Shown: piece by piece, positions 32,568-52,784 of the stretch
How the letters are laid out: every line of letters begins with the position of its first letter
Numbering within the stretch: position 1 is the stretch's first letter
NCBI GenBank assembly: GCA_040752215.1
Contig: JBFMEX010000076.1
Span: 16,183-80,182, forward strand
DNA length: 64,000 nucleotides
Source of the DNA: JBFMEX01 sp040752215
GTDB taxonomy: Bacteria > Pseudomonadota > Alphaproteobacteria > Rhizobiales > Hyphomicrobiaceae
Direction of reading: 5' to 3'
Notes under the pieces: model-generated
Database searches by the model: none
The model's input: only the letters and a program-made list of their open reading frames with translations
What the model was told of the DNA's origin: nothing
Position numbers and translations under genes: made by a program

Positions 32568-33268
32568 CACACACCCTCCTTCTTGTCGGCTCCGGCCGCC
32601 TTGAACGCACCCGGCTTGGGGGCGTCCTTCGGCAGCTCCTTCTTCACCGCATCGCGCACCAGCACCCAGCCGCCCTTGGAGCCCGGCACCGCGCCGCGCA
32701 CCATCACGAGGCCGCGCGCCACGTCGGTCTTGACGACGACGAGATTCTGCGTGGTCACCCGCTCGTCGCCCAGATGGCCGGCCATCTTCTTGCCCTTGAA
32801 CACCTTGCCGGGGTCCTGGCGCTGGCCGGTCGAGCCGTGGCTGCGGTGGCTGACGGAGACGCCGTGCGTCGCCCTGAGGCCGGCGAAGTTCCAGCGCTTC
32901 ATCGCACCCTGGAAGCCCTTGCCCTGGTTGGTGCCGGTCACGTCGACGAACTGGCCCGGCACGAAGTGGTCGGCGGTGATCTCCGCGCCCACCTCGATCA
33001 GGTTGTCGGGCGACACCCGGAACTCGGCGAGGCGCCGCTTCCGCTCGACCTTGGCGACGGCGAAATTCTGCCGCTCGGCCTTGGTGAGCCGCGACGGCTT
33101 GCGGGTTCCGGCGCCGAGCTGGAGCGCGGTGTAGCCGTTCCTGTCGTTGGTGCGGTGGCTCAGGACCTGGCAATGCTCCAGCCTCAGCACGGTCACCGGC
33201 ACATGCTCGCCGGCCTCCGTGAAGATGCGGGTCATGCCCACCTTCTGCGCTATGACACCTGACCTCAT
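32567..33268 (-). CDS. rplC: 50S ribosomal protein L3
   Basis: The 233-residue protein has MRSGVIAQKVGMTRIFTEAG at its start and the L3 signature FAGLRATHGVSVSHRSHGSTGQRQDPGK split over residues 140-170. It carries a short Lys/Ala tail. L3 is an assembly initiator near the peptidyl transferase centre, and the Gln in STGQRQ is the usual methylation site. The 138-bp spacer to rpsJ is filled with heptad repeats. Confidence 0.98.
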   Translation of the reverse strand: MRSGVIAQKVGMTRIFTEAGEHVPVTVLRLEHCQVLSHRTNDRNGYTALQLGAGTRKPSRLTKAERQNFAVAKVERKRRLAEFRVSPDNLIEVGAEITADHFVPGQFVDVTGTNQGKGFQGAMKRWNFAGLRATHGVSVSHRSHGSTGQRQDPGKVFKGKKMAGHLGDERVTTQNLVVVKTDVARGLVMVRGAVPGSKGGWVLVRDAVKKELPKDAPKPGAFKAAGADKKEGV

Positions 33269-33287
33269 CGGTCCTGTCCTTGGGTTT

Positions 33288-33406
33288 CCGGCATTCGGCA
33301 GGCGGCAGTCGGCAATCGGGAGCACCCTGATTCACAACTGCTTGGACCTGCCTTCCGCCTGATTAGAGTCTCCGAATACCGACTGCCGAATGCCGGCAGC
33401 CGATCC
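33288..33406. repeat. Heptad repeats forming a large inverted repeat between rpsJ and rplC
   Basis: The left block (33290-33317) is GGCATTC, GGCAGGC, GGCAGTC, GGCAATC. The right block (33372-33406) is CCGAATA, CCGACTG, CCGAATG, CCGGCAG, CCGATCC and ends against the rpsJ stop. The two blocks are in opposite sense: CCGGCATTCGGCA at 33288-33300 is the exact reverse complement of 33384-33396. In the rpsJ-rplC mRNA they could pair into a long stem with an 83-base loop. Confidence 0.9.
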
Positions 33407-33715
33407 TCACAACTTGATCTCGACGTCGACACCGGCGGCGAGATCGAGCTTCATCAGTGCATCGACCGTCTGCGGCGTCGGATCGACGATGTCGAGGAGC
33501 CGCTTGTGAGTCCGCATCTCGAACTGCTCGCGGCTCTTCTTGTCGATGTGCGGGCTGCGATTGACGGTGAAGCGCTCGATACGCGTCGGCAGCGGGATCG
33601 GTCCCCTCACCTCGGCGCCGGTGCGCTTCGCCGTATTCACGATCTCCCGCGTCGACGCATCGAGAATGCGATGGTCGAACGCCTTGAGCCGGATGCGGAT
33701 ATTCTGGCCGTTCAT
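33407..33715 (-). CDS. rpsJ: 30S ribosomal protein S10 (NusE)
   Basis: The 102-residue protein has NIRIRLKAFDHRILDASTREIV and GPIPLPTRIERFTVNRSPHIDKKSR split by a short loop. Besides its 30S role S10 is NusE, linking RNA polymerase through NusG (encoded at 50.0 kb). It heads the S10 segment, 63 bp after tuf, so read-through from the rpsL promoter is likely. Confidence 0.99.
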   Translation of the reverse strand: MNGQNIRIRLKAFDHRILDASTREIVNTAKRTGAEVRGPIPLPTRIERFTVNRSPHIDKKSREQFEMRTHKRLLDIVDPTPQTVDALMKLDLAAGVDVEIKL

Positions 33716-33778
33716 GTCTCGAACTCACCCCGAAGGCAGAAAGCGCCCGAACGACGAGCGCCTTGCCTTGTTGCCTCT

Positions 33779-34969
<1,191 letters not shown>

Positions 34970-35104
34970 CGTCGGCTCTCCTTGTCTTTCCTTCGCTCCC
35001 GCGCCCTGCCCCGGCTCCAGGCCGGCCTCCGGACGCGACGTATTCCTTCACTCGCTTCCGGCCACTCGCCACAGGAGCGGCATTGGCCGGCAGCTCGAAT
35101 CCCG

Positions 35105-37195
<2,091 letters not shown>

Positions 37196-37216
37196 GAGCT
37201 TGCCCTTGCTGTTCCG

Positions 37217-37687
37217 TTACCAGCGGTAGTGCGAGAAGGCGCGGTTCGCCTCCGCCATCTTGTGCGTGTCCTCGCGCTTCTTGACCGCTGTGCCGCGATT
37301 GTTGGCGGCGTCGAGCAGCTCGCCGGAGAGCCTCTCGACCATCGTGTTCTCGTTCCTCGCTCGCGCCGCGGTGATGATCCAGCGGATGGCGAGCGCCTGC
37401 CGGCGCTCGGAGCGGACCTCGACCGGCACCTGGTAGGTGGCGCCGCCGACGCGCCGCGAGCGGACCTCGACGGCCGGCATCACGTTGTCGAGCGCCTGGT
37501 GGAACAGCTGCACCGGATCCGACTTGGCCTTCGCCTCCATGCGCTCCAGCGCGCCGTAGACGATGCGCTCGGCAACCGACTTCTTGCCCTCGTTCATCAC
37601 CGCGTTCATGAACTTGGTGATCACGAGATCGGCAAACTTCGGGTCCGGGTTGACCTCGCGCTTATCGGCCTTGTGGCGACGGGACAT
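37217..37687 (-). CDS. rpsG: 30S ribosomal protein S7
   Basis: The 156-residue protein has MSRRHKADKREVNPDPKF, the block VEVRSRRVGGATYQVPVEV and the end KKREDTHKMAEANRAFSHYRW. S7 nucleates the 30S head and in E. coli represses the str operon. It is 74 bp after rpsL, a gap holding a repeat-type hairpin. Confidence 0.99.
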   Translation of the reverse strand: MSRRHKADKREVNPDPKFADLVITKFMNAVMNEGKKSVAERIVYGALERMEAKAKSDPVQLFHQALDNVMPAVEVRSRRVGGATYQVPVEVRSERRQALAIRWIITAARARNENTMVERLSGELLDAANNRGTAVKKREDTHKMAEANRAFSHYRW

Positions 37688-37726
37688 CGTGTCTTGCCCT
37701 CAAATACCAGCTCTTGCTTCGTCGGG

Positions 37727-37746
37727 ATCCCCGCCTGCGCGGGGAT
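37727..37746. repeat. Short palindromic repeat (ATCCCCGC hairpin) between rpsL and rpsG
   Basis: ATCCCCGC at 37727-37734 and GCGGGGAT at 37739-37746 form an 8-bp stem with a CTGC loop, within GGGATCCCCGCCTGCGCGGG. This matches a palindromic sequence that is widely scattered between genes in many alphaproteobacteria. Here it sits inside the str operon, so it is transcribed with rpsL and rpsG. Confidence 0.75.
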
Positions 37747-37761
37747 GATCGCCCGTGGCGA

Positions 37762-38133
37762 TCACTTGGGCCGCTTTGCTCCATACTTGGAGCGACGCTG
37801 CTTGCGGTCGTTGACGCCCTGGGTGTCGAGCACGCCGCGGATGATGTGGTAGCGCACGCCGGGCAGGTCCTTGACGCGGCCACCGCGGATCAGCACCACC
37901 GAGTGCTCCTGCAGGTTGTGGCCCTCGCCCGGGATGTAGCCGATCACCTCGAAGCCGTTGGTGAGGCGGATCTTCGCCACCTTGCGCAGCGCCGAGTTCG
38001 GCTTCTTCGGCGTGGTCGTATAGACGCGCGTGCACACGCCCCGCTTCTGCGGGCACTCCTCCATATGGCGCGACTTCTCGCGATAGGTCTTCGCGGTGCG
38101 CGGCTTGCGGATCAGCTGTTGTATCGTCGGCAT
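37762..38133 (-). CDS. rpsL: 30S ribosomal protein S12
   Basis: This 123-residue protein has MPTIQQLIRKPR at the start and the decoding-site loops TTPKKPNSALRKVAKIRL and RGGRVKDLPGVRYH. The lysines whose change gives streptomycin resistance elsewhere are wild type. The ATG at 38133 gives the normal length; the frame upstream is leader sequence. It is the first gene of the str operon, behind a long leader from the promoter at 38407-38435. Confidence 0.99.
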   Translation of the reverse strand: MPTIQQLIRKPRTAKTYREKSRHMEECPQKRGVCTRVYTTTPKKPNSALRKVAKIRLTNGFEVIGYIPGEGHNLQEHSVVLIRGGRVKDLPGVRYHIIRGVLDTQGVNDRKQRRSKYGAKRPK

Positions 38134-38258
38134 GCGCCTCGTCCATCCCCGGCCCCGCGCACAGATGCGGTGCCACGCCACGCCCGGCGCCGGCGGAACG
38201 CGCCGCGAGCGCCAAGCACATCTGCCGGAGGCAGCCGATCCGGCAGCCCGCCGACACG

Positions 38259-38323
38259 AAAAAAACCAGAGGATCATGCGTCCCGTAGCCCGGGCCGATG
38301 ATCTTGGATTCGAATGTCCTCTG
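38259..38323 (-). terminator. Terminator-like hairpin in the rpsL leader (possible attenuator)
   Basis: In the transcript from the upstream promoter, CAGAGGA (complement of 38317-38323) can pair with TCCTCTG (complement of 38267-38273). An inner GATCAT/ATGATC pair lies between them, and a run of seven T follows at 38265-38259. This is the layout of an intrinsic terminator, placed about 90-150 bases into the leader and before rpsL. It may attenuate the str operon. Confidence 0.55.
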
Positions 38324-38406
38324 CTTTCGTACGGGAGCGTTTAGGCTCGCTCGCCACCCAATCGGGCGCGCGCTCAGCGCCTACCACCTACCGTGAGAGT
38401 GGGTGG

Positions 38407-38435
38407 TCTATATACACAGCTTTGTTCCCGGTCAA
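38407..38435 (-). promoter_or_regulatory. Sigma70-type promoter of the str operon
   Basis: On the minus strand TTGACC (38435-38430) and TATAGA (38412-38407) are separated by exactly 17 bases. Both boxes are close to consensus, and the region is A/T-rich against its surroundings. The start of transcription would fall near 38400, about 270 bases before the rpsL ATG, leaving a long structured leader. Confidence 0.85.
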
Positions 38436-38457
38436 CACCTGCCCCGTTCGCACCCGC

Positions 38458-38529
38458 AAAAAAAAGGCCGCGACCCGCCGCCCGCTACCCCGGGAACGCG
38501 CGACGGGCGGCTGCATGTCGCAGCCGCCC
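38458..38529 (-). terminator. Terminator of the rpoBC transcript
   Basis: A perfect 10-bp stem (38505-38514 with 38520-38529, 5-base loop) lies 32 bp past the rpoC stop. About 40 bases further, after another G/C-rich stretch, comes a run of eight T on the minus strand at 38465-38458. The parts suit an intrinsic terminator, though stem and T-run are not adjacent, so a second fold next to the T-run may be the active one. Confidence 0.6.
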
Positions 38530-38560
38530 GCCGTCGATCTCCTCGTGGTGTGCGCCCGGC

Positions 38561-42793
<4,233 letters not shown>

Positions 42794-42940
42794 CGGCTCT
42801 CTCCACTTCTGGACCCGGACGGGGGGCGGCCCGGATCCGTGGCGTTCATCTCTTGGCCTCGTGGCGCCGGCGCGTCGTCGCAGGCGCCGTCGCTCGTGTG
42901 ATGCAGGGGACCGGTCCGCGCGGCCCGGCCCCGCCCGGCA

Positions 42941-47092
<4,152 letters not shown>

Positions 47093-47280
47093 GTCCGCTC
47101 CTTTTCAATCGCGAGCCGCGGCCCGCGCTCCACTTGCTGTCGTTGTTGCGGCGCGAGGCCGCTCGTTCGCCTGAAACGGCTCACCGGAGTGCCCGAAAGC
47201 AGGCTTTCCCCCCGCTCGGACCCTCCGGAGAACCGTCTGTCGTCGGTGGTGCGCACGGCGGCCGGCAGTGGCACCCGCTC

Positions 47281-47313
47281 GATGCGGCTGCCTGCTGCCG
47301 GCTGCCGGTTGCC
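47281..47313. repeat. Degenerate heptads after rplL
   Basis: The units GATGCGG, CTGCCTG, CTGCCGG, CTGCCGG and a partial TTGCCTC run from 47281 up to the rplL stop codon. They share period and G/C-rich core with the arrays after rpoA and rpsJ. The repeat lies in the rplL-rpoB spacer, where E. coli has an attenuator and RNase III site; no equivalent hairpin with a T-run was found here. Confidence 0.75.
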
Positions 47314-47685
47314 TCACTTCACCTCGACGACCGCGCCCTGGTCCTCGAGCTGCTTCCTCAACTTCGCCGCCTCTTCCTTCGTCACGCCTTCCTTTACGGC
47401 CTTGCCGCCAGCCTCGACGAGATCCTTCGCCTCCTTGAGGCCGAGACCGGTGATGGCGCGGACCTCCTTGATGACGTTGATCTTCTTCTCGCCGCCGGAC
47501 TTCAGGATGACGGTGAACTCGGTCTGCTCCTCGGCGGGCGCGGCAGCGGCGGCCGGGGCCGCGGCGACCGCCACGGCGGCAGCGGCCGACACGCCCCACT
47601 TCTCCTCCAGCATCTTGGCCAGCTCGGCAGCCTCGAGAACGGTCAGCTTGGAGAGATCGTCGACGATCTTTGCGAGATCGGTCAT
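47314..47685 (-). CDS. rplL: 50S ribosomal protein L7/L12
   Basis: The 123-residue stalk protein has an N-terminal dimer domain (DDLSKLTVLEAAELAKML), an Ala/Pro hinge at about 35-52, and the factor-binding domain EFTVILKSGGEKKINVIKEV and GLGLKEAKDLVEAGGK. It recruits EF-Tu and EF-G. The ATG at 47685 gives the normal start. It lies 81 bp after rplJ. Confidence 0.99.
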   Translation of the reverse strand: MTDLAKIVDDLSKLTVLEAAELAKMLEEKWGVSAAAAVAVAAAPAAAAAPAEEQTEFTVILKSGGEKKINVIKEVRAITGLGLKEAKDLVEAGGKAVKEGVTKEEAAKLRKQLEDQGAVVEVK

Positions 47686-47766
47686 GGCTTCATTTCCTTT
47701 CGGTTCGAACCTGATTGAGTGTCGCGGCCCTCGATCAGAGCGCCGCATCTGTTGCGGTGGCCCACG

Positions 47767-48285
47767 TCAGGCGGCTTCGCCCTGGCTCGCCTTCGCCTGG
47801 ATGACGCGCGCGAGCTTGGCTCCCGGCTCCTTGACCGTGCGGGCGATCTTCGTCGCCGGCGCGTTGAGGAGACCGATCAGCTTGGCCCGGAGCTCGTCCA
47901 GCGATGGCAACTCGGCGAGCGCCTTCACGCCCTTGGCATCGAGCAAGGTCTTGCCCATCGCACCGCCGAGGATGACGAACTTGTCCGTCCCCTTGGCGTA
48001 GTCGACGGCAGCCTTGGCCGCGGCGATCGGATCCTTCGAGTAGGCCAGAACGGTCGGCCCGGTCATCAGATCCGAGATGCCCTCGGCATCGGTGCCCTTG
48101 AGCGCGAGCTTCGCCAGGTTGTTCTTGGCCACCTTCACCCGCCCGCCGGCGTCCTTGACGCGACGCCTCAGCTCGGCGGATTGAGCAGCCACCATCCCGA
48201 CGTTGTGGGCGACGACGACCACGCCCGTGCTCTTCAACACGTCGTGGAGCGACGTCACGAGCTCACGCTTTGCGGCTCTGTCCAC
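47767..48285 (-). CDS. rplJ: 50S ribosomal protein L10 (GTG start)
   Basis: The 172-residue protein starts at a GTG at 48285, giving (M)DRAAKRELVTSLHDVL, with AGGGAG at good distance upstream. An in-frame start further up would add a non-family segment. Blocks VKVAKNNLAKLALKGTD and GPTVLAYSKDPIAAAKA are typical of L10, which anchors the L7/L12 dimers. In most bacteria it also represses its own mRNA through a leader; the 360-bp gap upstream suits that. Confidence 0.97.
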   Translation of the reverse strand: MDRAAKRELVTSLHDVLKSTGVVVVAHNVGMVAAQSAELRRRVKDAGGRVKVAKNNLAKLALKGTDAEGISDLMTGPTVLAYSKDPIAAAKAAVDYAKGTDKFVILGGAMGKTLLDAKGVKALAELPSLDELRAKLIGLLNAPATKIARTVKEPGAKLARVIQAKASQGEAA

Positions 48286-48645
48286 GTGCTCACTCCCTGG
48301 TCTTGCAACGCCGTCCGAGAACGGCGCTGCGGGTTGCACCCTGCCGCCGGGGCGTTCCCGCCCTGGCAGCGCGCTTGATCCTGTCCACCGCGCGCTCGGC
48401 GAGCGACACGGGTGCGACCCAGAAGGCTCGAACCGCTCCGAGGCCCGCAGCCGCGGGCCCTCGCATCGGCTCGTCTCCCGTCTCATGCAGGCCCCGCGGG
48501 GCTTAGGTCGAGGCAGAGCATGCTCCACCACCGACACCTGCAATCTTGGACAGGTCCGGACCATCACTCCCGCATGCGGCAGCTATGGGCCGGGTCATCC
48601 GGGCGGAGCCCGGAAGTGGTGCGGGGGCGAGCCCCCGCGTGACTC
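48286..48645 (-). promoter_or_regulatory. rplJ leader region (probable L10 autoregulatory leader and promoter)
   Basis: These 360 bp between rplA and rplJ hold no gene. Just after rplA two hairpins follow each other (48632-48638 with 48621-48627, and CCGGGC/GCCCGG at 48599-48613), which may end part of the rplKA transcript. Further on there is a GCCCCGCGGGGC palindrome at 48491-48502 followed by CATGAGACGGGAG-type purine-rich sequence, resembling L10 leaders of related bacteria. The exact RNA fold is not shown. Confidence 0.5.
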
Positions 48646-49389
48646 TCACACGACGCCGCCCGAGGCGACCGTCTGGGCGTCGATCTTCACGCCCGGACCC
48701 TGCGTCGAGCTGATCGACACCCGCTTCAGGTAGGTGCCCTTCGCTCCCGCCGGGCGCGCCTTCACCACCGCGTCGACGAACGCCTTGATGTTCTCGACCA
48801 GCGCCGTCTCGGTGAAGCTCGCCTTGCCGACGCCGGCGTGCACGATGCCCGCCTTCTCGACGCGAAACTCGACCGCGCCGCCCTTGGCGCCTTTGACCGC
48901 GCCGGCGACGTCCATCGTCACCGTGCCGACGCGCGGGTTCGGCATCAGGCCGCGCGGGCCCAGCACCTTGCCGAGGCGGCCGACGAGACCCATCATGTCA
49001 GGCGTCGCGATGCAACGGTCGAAGTTGATCTGGCCCTTGGAGACCTGCTCGACCAGCTCCTCCGCGCCGACCACGTCGGCCCCCGCCGCCTTGGCCTCGT
49101 CGGCCTTGGCGCCGCGCGCGAACACCGCGACGCGCGCCGTGCGGCCGGAGCCGTTCGGCAGCTGGCACACGCCGCGCACCATCTGGTCGGCGTGCTTGGG
49201 GTCGACGCCGAGGTTCATCGCGATCTCGACCGTCTCGTCGAACTTCGCCTTGGCCCGCTCCTTGACCAGCTTCACCGCCTGCTCGACGGGATAGAGCTTG
49301 TCGCGGGCGACGCCGGTGCGGATCGACGCCATGCGCTTGCCTCCGGCGAGCCGCGTCGCCTTGATCTTCTCGGGTGCGATGTTGGCCAT
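48646..49389 (-). CDS. rplA: 50S ribosomal protein L1
   Basis: This 247-residue protein has FDETVEIAMNLGVDPKHADQMVRG, MPNPRVGTVTMDVAGAVKGAKGG (read in parts) and the ending KRVSISSTQGPGVKID. L1 forms the mobile stalk at the E site and in E. coli represses rplK-rplA. The ATG at 49389 gives a short family-like N-terminus. It lies 5 bp after rplK. Confidence 0.99.
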   Translation of the reverse strand: MANIAPEKIKATRLAGGKRMASIRTGVARDKLYPVEQAVKLVKERAKAKFDETVEIAMNLGVDPKHADQMVRGVCQLPNGSGRTARVAVFARGAKADEAKAAGADVVGAEELVEQVSKGQINFDRCIATPDMMGLVGRLGKVLGPRGLMPNPRVGTVTMDVAGAVKGAKGGAVEFRVEKAGIVHAGVGKASFTETALVENIKAFVDAVVKARPAGAKGTYLKRVSISSTQGPGVKIDAQTVASGGVV

Positions 49390-49394
49390 GGCGC

Positions 49395-49823
49395 TCACTC
49401 CACCACCTTGAGGCCCATCGACCGGGCCGAGCCCGCGATCGTGCGGGCTGCCGAATCCAGATCGTCGGTGTTGAGGTCCTTCATCTTCAGCTTGGCGATC
49501 TCGCGCACCTCGCTCATCGTCACCTGGCCGGCGAGGGTGCGGCCCGGCTCCTTGGAGCCGGACGTCAGCTTGGCCGCCTTCTTGAGGAAGAACGACGCCG
49601 GCGGCGTCTTCATCTCGAAGGTGAACGAGCGATCCGAGAACACGGTGATCTTCACCGGAATCGGAGTACCCTGTTCCATGTCCTTGGTGCGCGCGTTGAA
49701 CGTCTTGCAAAACTCCATGATGTTGACGCCGCGCTGACCGAGCGCGGGGCCGATCGGGGGCGAGGGATTCGCCTGCCCCGCGGGCACCTGCAAGTTGATG
49801 TAGCCGTCTATCTTCTTCGCCAT
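49395..49823 (-). CDS. rplK: 50S ribosomal protein L11
   Basis: The 142-residue protein has GYINLQVPAGQANPSPPIGPALGQRG near its start (in two parts) and the C-terminal LNTDDLDSAARTIAGSARSMGL. L11 binds the GTPase centre of 23S rRNA, the target of thiostrepton. It is 206 bp after nusG; no clear promoter was recognised in that gap. Confidence 0.99.
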   Translation of the reverse strand: MAKKIDGYINLQVPAGQANPSPPIGPALGQRGVNIMEFCKTFNARTKDMEQGTPIPVKITVFSDRSFTFEMKTPPASFFLKKAAKLTSGSKEPGRTLAGQVTMSEVREIAKLKMKDLNTDDLDSAARTIAGSARSMGLKVVE

Positions 49824-50029
49824 GGTTTCCCCTGCTCGATACGGGAGGGCTCCCTCCCAGGGTTAGCGGTCCGCGGACCTTCCGGCGCCGAGCGCCTTCG
49901 GTCCTCCCGCACGTCCACCGCAGGAGCGGATGCCGCCTGCGGATCGCTCGGTGCCGCAGCACCGTTGCTCGCTCGCCGGCCCTCCGAGCTCAACTCGGCA
50001 GCGGCGCTCTCTATCCTCCTGCCTCGCCG

Positions 50030-50566
50030 TCAGTTGGCGATTTTCTCGACCTGCGCGAACTCCAGCTCGACCGGTGTCGGCCGGCCGAAGATCGACACCG
50101 CCACCTTGAGCCGCGAGCGCTCCTCGTCGACCTCCTCGACGTGGCCCTGGAACGAGGCGAACGGCCCGTCCGCGACCTTGACCTGCTCGCCGATCTCGAA
50201 GGTGATCGACGGCTTCGGCCGCTCCACCCCCTCCTCGACCTGATTGAGGATGCGGCGCGCCTCCTCGTCGGAGATCGCGATCGGCTTGTTGTCGGCGCCG
50301 AGGAAGCCGGTCACCTTCGGCGTGTTCTTGATCAGGACGAACGCCGGGTCGGTCATCTCCATCTTCACCAGCACATAGCCCGGCAGGAACTTGCGCTCGG
50401 TCTGCACCTTTCGTCCGCGCTTGACCTCCACCACCTCCTCGGTCGGCACCAGCACCTCCTCGAACAGGTGCTCGAGCCCCGCCGCCTTGGCGCGCTCCTT
50501 GATGGCATCCGCCACCTTGCGCTCGAAGTTGGTGTAGGCGTGCACGATGTACCAGCGCTTCGCCAT
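50030..50566 (-). CDS. nusG: Transcription termination/antitermination factor NusG
   Basis: The 178-residue protein has the NGN domain start KRWYIVHAYTNFERKVADAI, the RKFLPGYVLVKMEM block, and the C-terminal KOW domain with VKVADGPFASFQGHVEEVD. It couples RNA polymerase to Rho or to S10 on the ribosome. The ATG at 50566 is the family start. It lies 54 bp after secE. Confidence 0.99.
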   Translation of the reverse strand: MAKRWYIVHAYTNFERKVADAIKERAKAAGLEHLFEEVLVPTEEVVEVKRGRKVQTERKFLPGYVLVKMEMTDPAFVLIKNTPKVTGFLGADNKPIAISDEEARRILNQVEEGVERPKPSITFEIGEQVKVADGPFASFQGHVEEVDEERSRLKVAVSIFGRPTPVELEFAQVEKIAN

Positions 50567-50620
50567 CGTTCGCTCTCTACCCGCGATTGTCATTCGGTGA
50601 TGTGTCCCTCGGCCGTGCCG

Positions 50621-50818
50621 CTAGCGACCGATCGCCAGCAGCAGGCTGACCAGCCAGCCGAGCGTCTGATCGGCGGCCATGAAGAACAGCGAGGTCAGCG
50701 CCACCATCACGAGCACCATCAGCGTCGTGACCCAGACCTCCTTCCAGGTCGGCCAGGTCACCTTCGAGACCTCTTGGCGCACCTCCTGGACGAACTCGAA
50801 TGGATTCAGTCTCGCCAT
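50621..50818 (-). CDS. secE: Protein translocase subunit SecE
   Basis: The 65-residue protein has the amphipathic EVRQEVSKVTWPTWKEVW and one membrane helix (TTLMVLVMVALTSLFFMAA), the short single-helix form of SecE. It clamps SecY. The ATG at 50818 is used; the codon just before it is TTG. It lies between tRNA-Trp and nusG, the usual order. Confidence 0.97.
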   Translation of the reverse strand: MARLNPFEFVQEVRQEVSKVTWPTWKEVWVTTLMVLVMVALTSLFFMAADQTLGWLVSLLLAIGR

Positions 50819-50916
50819 CAATTCAGCTTCCCAGGGCGATACGAATGCGAGGCGCGCTGTAGGCGCCTGCTGCCGCGACTGCCGCGCCCTCGCCGCGCAA
50901 GCCGCTCCGAATCATA

Positions 50917-50992
50917 TGGCAGGGGTGGAGGGTCTCGAACCCCCAACCTTCGGTTTTGGAGACCGACGCTCTGCCAATTGAGCTACACCCCT
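50917..50992 (-). tRNA. tRNA-Trp (anticodon CCA)
   Basis: A complete cloverleaf: acceptor AGGGGTG with CACCCCT, anticodon stem-loop TCGGTCTCCAAAACCGA with anticodon CCA, and genomic CCA end at 50917-50919. It precedes secE by about 100 bp on the same strand, a conserved arrangement, and likely shares its promoter. Confidence 0.97.
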
Positions 50993-51032
50993 AAGGCCCC
51001 CATGGCGCGCCTTGCCTCGCGTCGGGCCGGTC

Positions 51033-51061
51033 TTATTAGCCGATGTCTCACCCTTTGTCAC
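51033..51061 (-). promoter_or_regulatory. Promoter of the tRNA-Trp-secE-nusG unit
   Basis: On the minus strand GTGACA (51061-51056) and TAATAA (51038-51033) are 17 bases apart. The -10 box is near consensus, and the pair lies about 40 bases before the tRNA-Trp 5' end. No competing candidate was seen in the 135-bp gap. Confidence 0.7.
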
Positions 51062-51127
51062 CCGCAACAAGCATTTTCTGCTTGCGTGTGGCATTTTGGC
51101 TACATATCGGACCTCTGGCCGTCGATT

Positions 51128-51448
51128 TCACGCCGGCTCGACCACCACCGCCGTCCCATAGGCCAGCACCTCGGTCACCGCCGAGGCGATCTCGTTGGCG
51201 TCGTAACGCATGGCGAGAATGGCATTGGCACCGACCGCGCGGGCGTGGGCGACGAGTTCGTCGTAGGCGGCCTGGCGCGCCTCCTCGGCAAGCTTGGTGT
51301 AGACCGAGATGTTGCCTCCGAACAGGATCTGGATCGAGGCGCCGATATTGCCGACGATCGACCGGGAGCGGACGGAAAGGCCGCGCACCATGCCGAGGTG
51401 GCGCACGACCCTGTAGCCCGGCAGATCGTTGGTCGTGACGACCAGCAT
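51128..51448 (-). CDS. YbjQ/UPF0145 family protein
   Basis: This 106-residue protein matches the YbjQ family: MLVVTTNDLPGYRVVRHLGMVRG at the start, GNISVYTKLAEEARQAAYDEL in the centre, and GANAILAMRYDANEIASAVTEVLAYGTAV at the end (in parts). Members form pentamers and are called heavy-metal-binding domain proteins, but the function is not established. It lies between tuf copy 2 and tRNA-Trp. Confidence 0.88.
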   Translation of the reverse strand: MLVVTTNDLPGYRVVRHLGMVRGLSVRSRSIVGNIGASIQILFGGNISVYTKLAEEARQAAYDELVAHARAVGANAILAMRYDANEIASAVTEVLAYGTAVVVEPA

Positions 51449-51478
51449 TCTCGCCCCGAACGCCCGACGGGCCTTCGC

Positions 51479-51512
51479 CTACTCCGTGATCTTCGCGACG
51501 ACGCCGGCGCCG
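51479..51512 (-). pseudogene. Residual tuf 3' end
   Basis: Thirty-four bases here match the last 34 bases of tuf copy 2 (51594-51627) with a single mismatch, and in the same orientation they encode AGVVAKITE and a stop. The match ends at the GCGCCGG point, after which the sequence is unrelated. It lies 115 bp downstream of the intact gene, between it and the YbjQ gene. Confidence 0.85.
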
Positions 51513-51515
51513 GGC

Positions 51516-51541
51516 CCGAAATGCGGCTTGCCGCATTTCGG
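51516..51541. repeat. Perfect 11-bp hairpin between tuf copy 2 and the residual tuf end
   Basis: CCGAAATGCGG at 51516-51526 and CCGCATTTCGG at 51531-51541 form a perfect stem with a CTTG loop. No T-run follows on either strand, so it is not a standard intrinsic terminator, but it is the strongest structure after tuf copy 2 and may end or protect its mRNA. Confidence 0.7.
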
Positions 51542-51593
51542 CAACCCATAGTCAGTCGGCGCCGAGCCTCGTCACGAGATCTTTCGTCCTGCT

Positions 51594-52784
<1,191 letters not shown>

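Noticed and set aside
51516..51541. The 11-bp hairpin as an intrinsic terminator of tuf copy 2
   Set aside because: No T-run follows on the minus strand, so it is recorded only as a strong hairpin.
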